Origin: Actimicrobium antarcticum
GTDB lineage: Bacteria; Pseudomonadota; Gammaproteobacteria; Burkholderiales; Burkholderiaceae_D
Reading direction: 5' to 3'
DNA: 64,000 bases
NCBI RefSeq assembly: GCF_039536745.1
Contig: NZ_BAAAZE010000008.1
Span: 868,001 to 932,000 of the forward strand
The notes under the pieces were generated by a model. It saw nothing but the letters and a program-made list of their open reading frames with translations, made no database searches and was not told the DNA's origin. Shown here one piece after another: positions 60,839-64,000 of this stretch (positions are counted from its first letter, which is position 1; each line of letters begins with the position of its first letter). Made by a program: the position numbers and the translations under genes.

Positions 60839-61750
60839 TTAAACTCGCCCGATGACCAGAAATTCGAGCAGGGCTTTTTGTACATGCAGCCGGTTTTCTG
60901 CTTCATCCCAGACCACCGATTGCGGACCGTCGATGACCTCGGCGGCGACTTCCTCGCCACGGTGGGCGGGCAGGCAATGCATGAACAGGGCGTCTGGTTG
61001 CGCGCGCTGCATCTTGGCGGCATCGACGATCCAGCCATCGAAGGCTTTCACACGCGCCACGTTTTCTTCTTCGTAACCCATGCTGGTCCAGACGTCGGTG
61101 GTCACCAGATGGGCGCCGTCACAGGCCTCGGCCGGATTGGCGAACAGGGTATAGCGGGTATTGGTGGGCGACACCAGCGCCGCATCGATGTCATAGCCGG
61201 CCGGTGTCGAGACATTGACATGGAAGCCAAATACTTCCGCTGCCTGCAGCCAGGAATACAGCATGTTGTTGGCATCGCCGATCCACGCCACGGTCTTGCC
61301 CGCGATCGAACCGCGTTGTTCGATGAAGGTAAAGACGTCGGCCAGCACCTGGCAGGGATGATGTTCATTGGTCAGGCCGTTGATGACCGGCACGCGCGAA
61401 TTGGCGGCGAAGCGGTCGATGATGTCCTGGCCGAAGGTACGCACCATGATGATGTCGCACATGCGTGACATGACCTGTGCGGCATCTTCGACCGGCTCAC
61501 CGCGGCCAAGCTGGCTGTCGCGGGTATTGAGGTAAATGGCGGCGCCACCGAGCTGGTGCATGCCGGCTTCGAAGGACAAACGGGTACGGGTCGAATTTTT
61601 TTCGAACACCATCACCAGCGTGCGGTCGATCAGCGGATGGTAGGGCTCGTAATTCTTGAATTTTTGTTTGATGAAGCGAGTGCGTTCGATGACGTACTCG
61701 AACTCATCCAGTGTGAAGTCGGAAAACTGCAGGAAATGTTTGATGGTCAT
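60839..61750 (-). CDS. argF: ornithine carbamoyltransferase
   Basis: ArgF makes citrulline from ornithine and carbamoyl phosphate. The 303-residue protein has the carbamoyl-phosphate motif KNSTRTRLSFEAG, HPCQVLADVFTFIE and the ornithine loop HCLPAHRGEEV. The start at 61750 (MTIKHFLQF) matches the family; 7 in-frame upstream residues do not. A perfect TATAAT lies upstream at 61807-61802. Confidence 0.97.
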   Translation of the reverse strand: MTIKHFLQFSDFTLDEFEYVIERTRFIKQKFKNYEPYHPLIDRTLVMVFEKNSTRTRLSFEAGMHQLGGAAIYLNTRDSQLGRGEPVEDAAQVMSRMCDIIMVRTFGQDIIDRFAANSRVPVINGLTNEHHPCQVLADVFTFIEQRGSIAGKTVAWIGDANNMLYSWLQAAEVFGFHVNVSTPAGYDIDAALVSPTNTRYTLFANPAEACDGAHLVTTDVWTSMGYEEENVARVKAFDGWIVDAAKMQRAQPDALFMHCLPAHRGEEVAAEVIDGPQSVVWDEAENRLHVQKALLEFLVIGRV

Positions 61751-61801
61751 AGTTGAACACGACGCGGACAACGCTGCCGAGTGCCGAAAGGGTAACGGGC
61801 A

Positions 61802-61807
61802 ATTATA
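61802..61807 (-). promoter_or_regulatory. candidate -10 box of argFG
   Basis: TATAAT on the minus strand, 52 bases upstream of argF. No convincing -35 is seen at 16-18 bases. Confidence 0.4.
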
Positions 61808-61857
61808 AAGGATAGGGTGCCGGAAATGCCGTTTCGGGTTGCGCGCAGCAAGTCTTG

Positions 61858-61886
61858 CTGCCCGGATGAATTTCCATTCCGGGCAG
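61858..61886. repeat. hairpin between argF and rsgA
   Basis: CTGCCCGGA and TCCGGGCAG form a perfect 9-bp stem around 11 bases. No T run follows closely on either strand, so a terminator role is doubtful. Confidence 0.45.
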
Positions 61887-61934
61887 GTTGTTGATTTTTG
61901 TCAAAGTGAAAGTGCCTGGGGCCGACCCCGCGCC

Positions 61935-62843
61935 TTAGTACAACTTCTGCGACGACTCATGCAGCAACTGCACGTACAGCGCATGCCGGTACGGCAATAT
62001 CTCGCCCGCCGCCAGCGCCGCCAGAACCGCGCAACTTGGCTCGGTCAGATGGTGGCAGTTGTAGTACTTGCACTTGCCCAGCAAGGCCTCGAATTCCGGG
62101 AATGCGCGCTCCAGCATGCCTTCCGACAGATGATACAAACCGAATTCCTGGAAACCCGGCGAATCAATGATCGCGGTATCGGTGCCAGTGCCGGTGTTGT
62201 AGAGCCGCGTGAAGGTGGTGGTGTGCTTGCCGGTATCGAGCGCGGCAGAAATCTCGCGCACCGCGATGTCGGCATCCGGTACCAGCAGGTTGATCAGCGA
62301 CGACTTGCCCATGCCGGACTGGCCGATCAGGATGGTCGATTGGCCTTGCAGCAGCGGCGCCAGCGTGGCGACGGCGGCTTCCGGCGCGGCGCGGGCCGAG
62401 ACTTCGTGGACCGGATAGCCCAGCCTTGCGTACTGCGCCAGACGCTGGCGGGTTTTGGCCAGCGATTCGGTGACATCGATCTTGTTCAGGATCAGATGCG
62501 CCTGGACGCCGGCGGCTTCAGCCGCCACCAGTGAGCGCGATACCAGATCATCCGAGAAGCCCGGCTCGGTCGCCACCACGATGAATAGCTGGGTGACGTT
62601 GGCAGCGAGCAGTTTCGATTTGTACTGGTCGGAGCGGTACAGCAGCGAGTTGCGTTCGGTAATCGATTCGATCACGCCCTGGTTCGGCGAGGTCATCGCC
62701 ACGCGCACGACGTCGCCAACGGCGACATCGCTTTTCTTGCCGCGGGTGACGCATTGCAATTTGATCGCATCGGTTTGCGCCAGATAGTGGCGCCCGTGTG
62801 CGGCGATGATGGTGGCGCTGATCAGTTCGGGCGGAGTTGCCAT
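61935..62843 (-). CDS. rsgA: ribosome small subunit-dependent GTPase RsgA
   Basis: RsgA releases RbfA and checks late 30S assembly. The 302-residue protein has an OB-fold N-terminus (ISATIIAAHGRHYLAQTDAIKLQCVTRG...VAVGDVVRV), a circularly permuted GTPase (LNKIDV, then GQSGMGKSSLINLLVP, then DSPGFQEFG) and a C-terminal zinc site with CKYYNCHHLTEPSC. The ATG at 62843 is 10 bases after the pterin dehydratase stop. Confidence 0.96.
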   Translation of the reverse strand: MATPPELISATIIAAHGRHYLAQTDAIKLQCVTRGKKSDVAVGDVVRVAMTSPNQGVIESITERNSLLYRSDQYKSKLLAANVTQLFIVVATEPGFSDDLVSRSLVAAEAAGVQAHLILNKIDVTESLAKTRQRLAQYARLGYPVHEVSARAAPEAAVATLAPLLQGQSTILIGQSGMGKSSLINLLVPDADIAVREISAALDTGKHTTTFTRLYNTGTGTDTAIIDSPGFQEFGLYHLSEGMLERAFPEFEALLGKCKYYNCHHLTEPSCAVLAALAAGEILPYRHALYVQLLHESSQKLY

Positions 62844-62853
62844 GGGGTGCAAA

Positions 62854-63207
62854 TCAGGCAAACGATTGCTGGAAAATCGCATCGACCTTGGCCGCGCAAA
62901 TGAAGTCGTTTTCCGAAATGCCACCCTTGCCGGCATTGACCGAGTGGGTATTGAATTTGACGATACAGCGGTTGTAGGTCACTACCAGTTCCGGATGATG
63001 GTCTTCGGCATGGATCACGTAGGCAATCGCGTTGATGAAGGCCAGCGTTTCATAGTAGTTCTTGAAATCGAAACTGCGCATGATCGCGCCATCGGTCAGG
63101 CTCCAGCCGCCGATCAGCGCCAGGTGCGCGGTGATTTGCTCCGGTGTGAAGGCTGCAACGGTGGGCAGGCATTTTTTTTCAAGCAAGTCGGTCAAGGTCG
63201 TTGTCAT
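62854..63207 (-). CDS. phhB: pterin-4-alpha-carbinolamine dehydratase
   Basis: This small enzyme recycles the pterin cofactor of aromatic amino acid hydroxylases. The 117-residue protein has the conserved EDHHPELVVTYNRCIVKFNTHSVNAGKGGIS (about 68-98) and the helix YYETLAFINAIAYVIHA. The 12 residues at the N-terminus vary between species. It lies between the M48 protease gene and rsgA, all on one strand, a conserved betaproteobacterial trio. Confidence 0.93.
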   Translation of the reverse strand: MTTTLTDLLEKKCLPTVAAFTPEQITAHLALIGGWSLTDGAIMRSFDFKNYYETLAFINAIAYVIHAEDHHPELVVTYNRCIVKFNTHSVNAGKGGISENDFICAAKVDAIFQQSFA

Positions 63208-63219
63208 GGTGGTCCTGTT

Positions 63220-64000
63220 TCAGCTGGCAAGCAGCTTGTTGATCCGCGCGGTAGCCGGCGGATGTGAATCATAAAAGGCGGAGTGCAACGGGTCGGGCGT
63301 GAGCGTCGAGGCATTGTCTTCGTACAGTTTGACCAGCGCCGACACCAGGTCGCGTGCATCGGTATGGGTGGCGGCAAAGGCATCGGCCTCGAACTCGTGC
63401 TTGCGCGAACTGATCGAGGTCAGCGGCCCGAACACGAAGGTGAATACCGGCAGCACCATCATGAACAGGATCAGCGCCATCGCATCATTGCTGATGACCG
63501 GATTGGGCTCGACGCCGAGGCCGGTATAGAACCAGATTTGCGTCTTCAGGTAGCCCAGCAGAGCCAGGAAACCCAGCGACAGCGTGAACATCATCGCGAT
63601 GCGCTTGATGATGTGTTTCAGCTTGAAGTGACCCAGTTCATGGGCCAGCACCGCTTCGATTTCCTGCGGTGCCAGGCGCGCCAGCAAGGTATCGAAAAAC
63701 ACGATGCGCTTGGCCGCGCCAAAGCCGGAAAAGTAGGCATTGCCGTGCGCACTGCGCTTCGACCCGTCCATCACGAACAAGCCCTGTGAGGCAAAGCCGA
63801 CGCGCTGCATCAGGCCTTCGATGCGGGTGCGCAGGCTTTCATCGGCCAGTGGCGTGAATTTGTTGAACAGCGGTGCGATCACGGTCGGATACAGCACCAG
63901 CATCAGCAACTGAAAACCGCTCCAGACCAGCCAGGCATACAGCCACCACAGCGCACCGGATTTTTCCATCAGCGTCAGGATCACCCAGACCAGCGGCAGA
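63220..64000 (-). CDS. STE24/CAAX-type M48 membrane metalloprotease, partial
   Basis: The frame is open to the right window edge, so the N-terminal part is missing. The visible C-terminal 260 residues have a membrane helix (WWLYAWLVWSGFQLLMLVLYP), the zinc motif HELGHFKLKH, two further hydrophobic helices, and EFEADAFAA with the third ligand; the end is DPLHSAFYDSHPPATARINKL. This is the M48A (STE24-like) type of inner-membrane protease. Unlike the lipoprotein at 27 kb, its HExxH is intact. Confidence 0.92.
   Translation of the reverse strand, partial: LPLVWVILTLMEKSGALWWLYAWLVWSGFQLLMLVLYPTVIAPLFNKFTPLADESLRTRIEGLMQRVGFASQGLFVMDGSKRSAHGNAYFSGFGAAKRIVFFDTLLARLAPQEIEAVLAHELGHFKLKHIIKRIAMMFTLSLGFLALLGYLKTQIWFYTGLGVEPNPVISNDAMALILFMMVLPVFTFVFGPLTSISSRKHEFEADAFAATHTDARDLVSALVKLYEDNASTLTPDPLHSAFYDSHPPATARINKLLAS

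Noticed and set aside
1..64000. CRISPR arrays, rRNA genes, prophage or integrase modules
   Set aside because: Reading through the window showed no regularly spaced repeats, no rRNA-like stretch and no integrase or phage genes.

Overview
The window is about 64 kb of bacterial chromosome, mostly core genes packed on both strands. Protein content and gene order (fkpB-ispH, livHMGF, murJ-rpsT, clpSA, ribF-ileS-lspA-coaBC-dut, glnE/yhdP-nitrilase-tldD, argFG, E. coli-like icd) point to a betaproteobacterium of the order Burkholderiales, most like Oxalobacteraceae (Herminiimonas/Herbaspirillum type). This placement rests on recognised families only; no search was run.

Layout. 0-5 kb: end of an MscS channel gene, a membrane desaturase, rpmB-rpmG, radC, fkpB-ispH. 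5-9.6 kb: a putative leader or small RNA with a terminator, livHMGF without a binding-protein gene, and a fumarylacetoacetate-hydrolase-family gene. 9.6-13 kb: a glycine-zipper lipoprotein, a tRNA-Arg(CCU) gene split by a 219-nt group I intron, and the ABC-F protein Uup. 13-20 kb: sirB1-like, murJ, rpsT, DUF192, an Ala/Lys-rich exported peptide, a TPR/HupE-like pair, and an RluE-type pseudouridine synthase. 20-28 kb: icd with a repeat-rich promoter, a Cache-domain histidine kinase with its LuxR-type regulator, a cold-shock gene, clpSA, and an M48-like lipoprotein. 28-34 kb: the dut-coaBC-lspA-ileS-ribF strand. 34-42 kb: rsmE, tkt-GNAT, gap, an orphan gene, arsRCH, and a second signal peptidase I. 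42-45 kb: a gene-poor patch with a decayed IS3-like fragment, and an HD-GYP gene. 45-56 kb: glnE, yhdP, nitrilase, tldD, then aroG behind a Phe/Tyr-rich leader peptide and terminator. 56-64 kb: a truncated antitoxin-like ORF, a nested palindromic repeat cluster, a retropepsin-like protease, yajQ, murB, ppnP, argFG, rsgA, a pterin dehydratase and an STE24-type M48 protease cut by the window edge.

The strongest unusual signals are RNA-level. They are the self-splicing intron in the anticodon loop of tRNA-Arg(CCU), the Phe/Tyr attenuator in front of DAHP synthase, the terminated leader before livH, and the tandem-repeat and palindrome array upstream of icd. Protein-level oddities are an M48-like lipoprotein whose first zinc His is Arg, an ArsR with a C-terminal cysteine site, and a HupE-like protein carrying an EF-hand-type loop.
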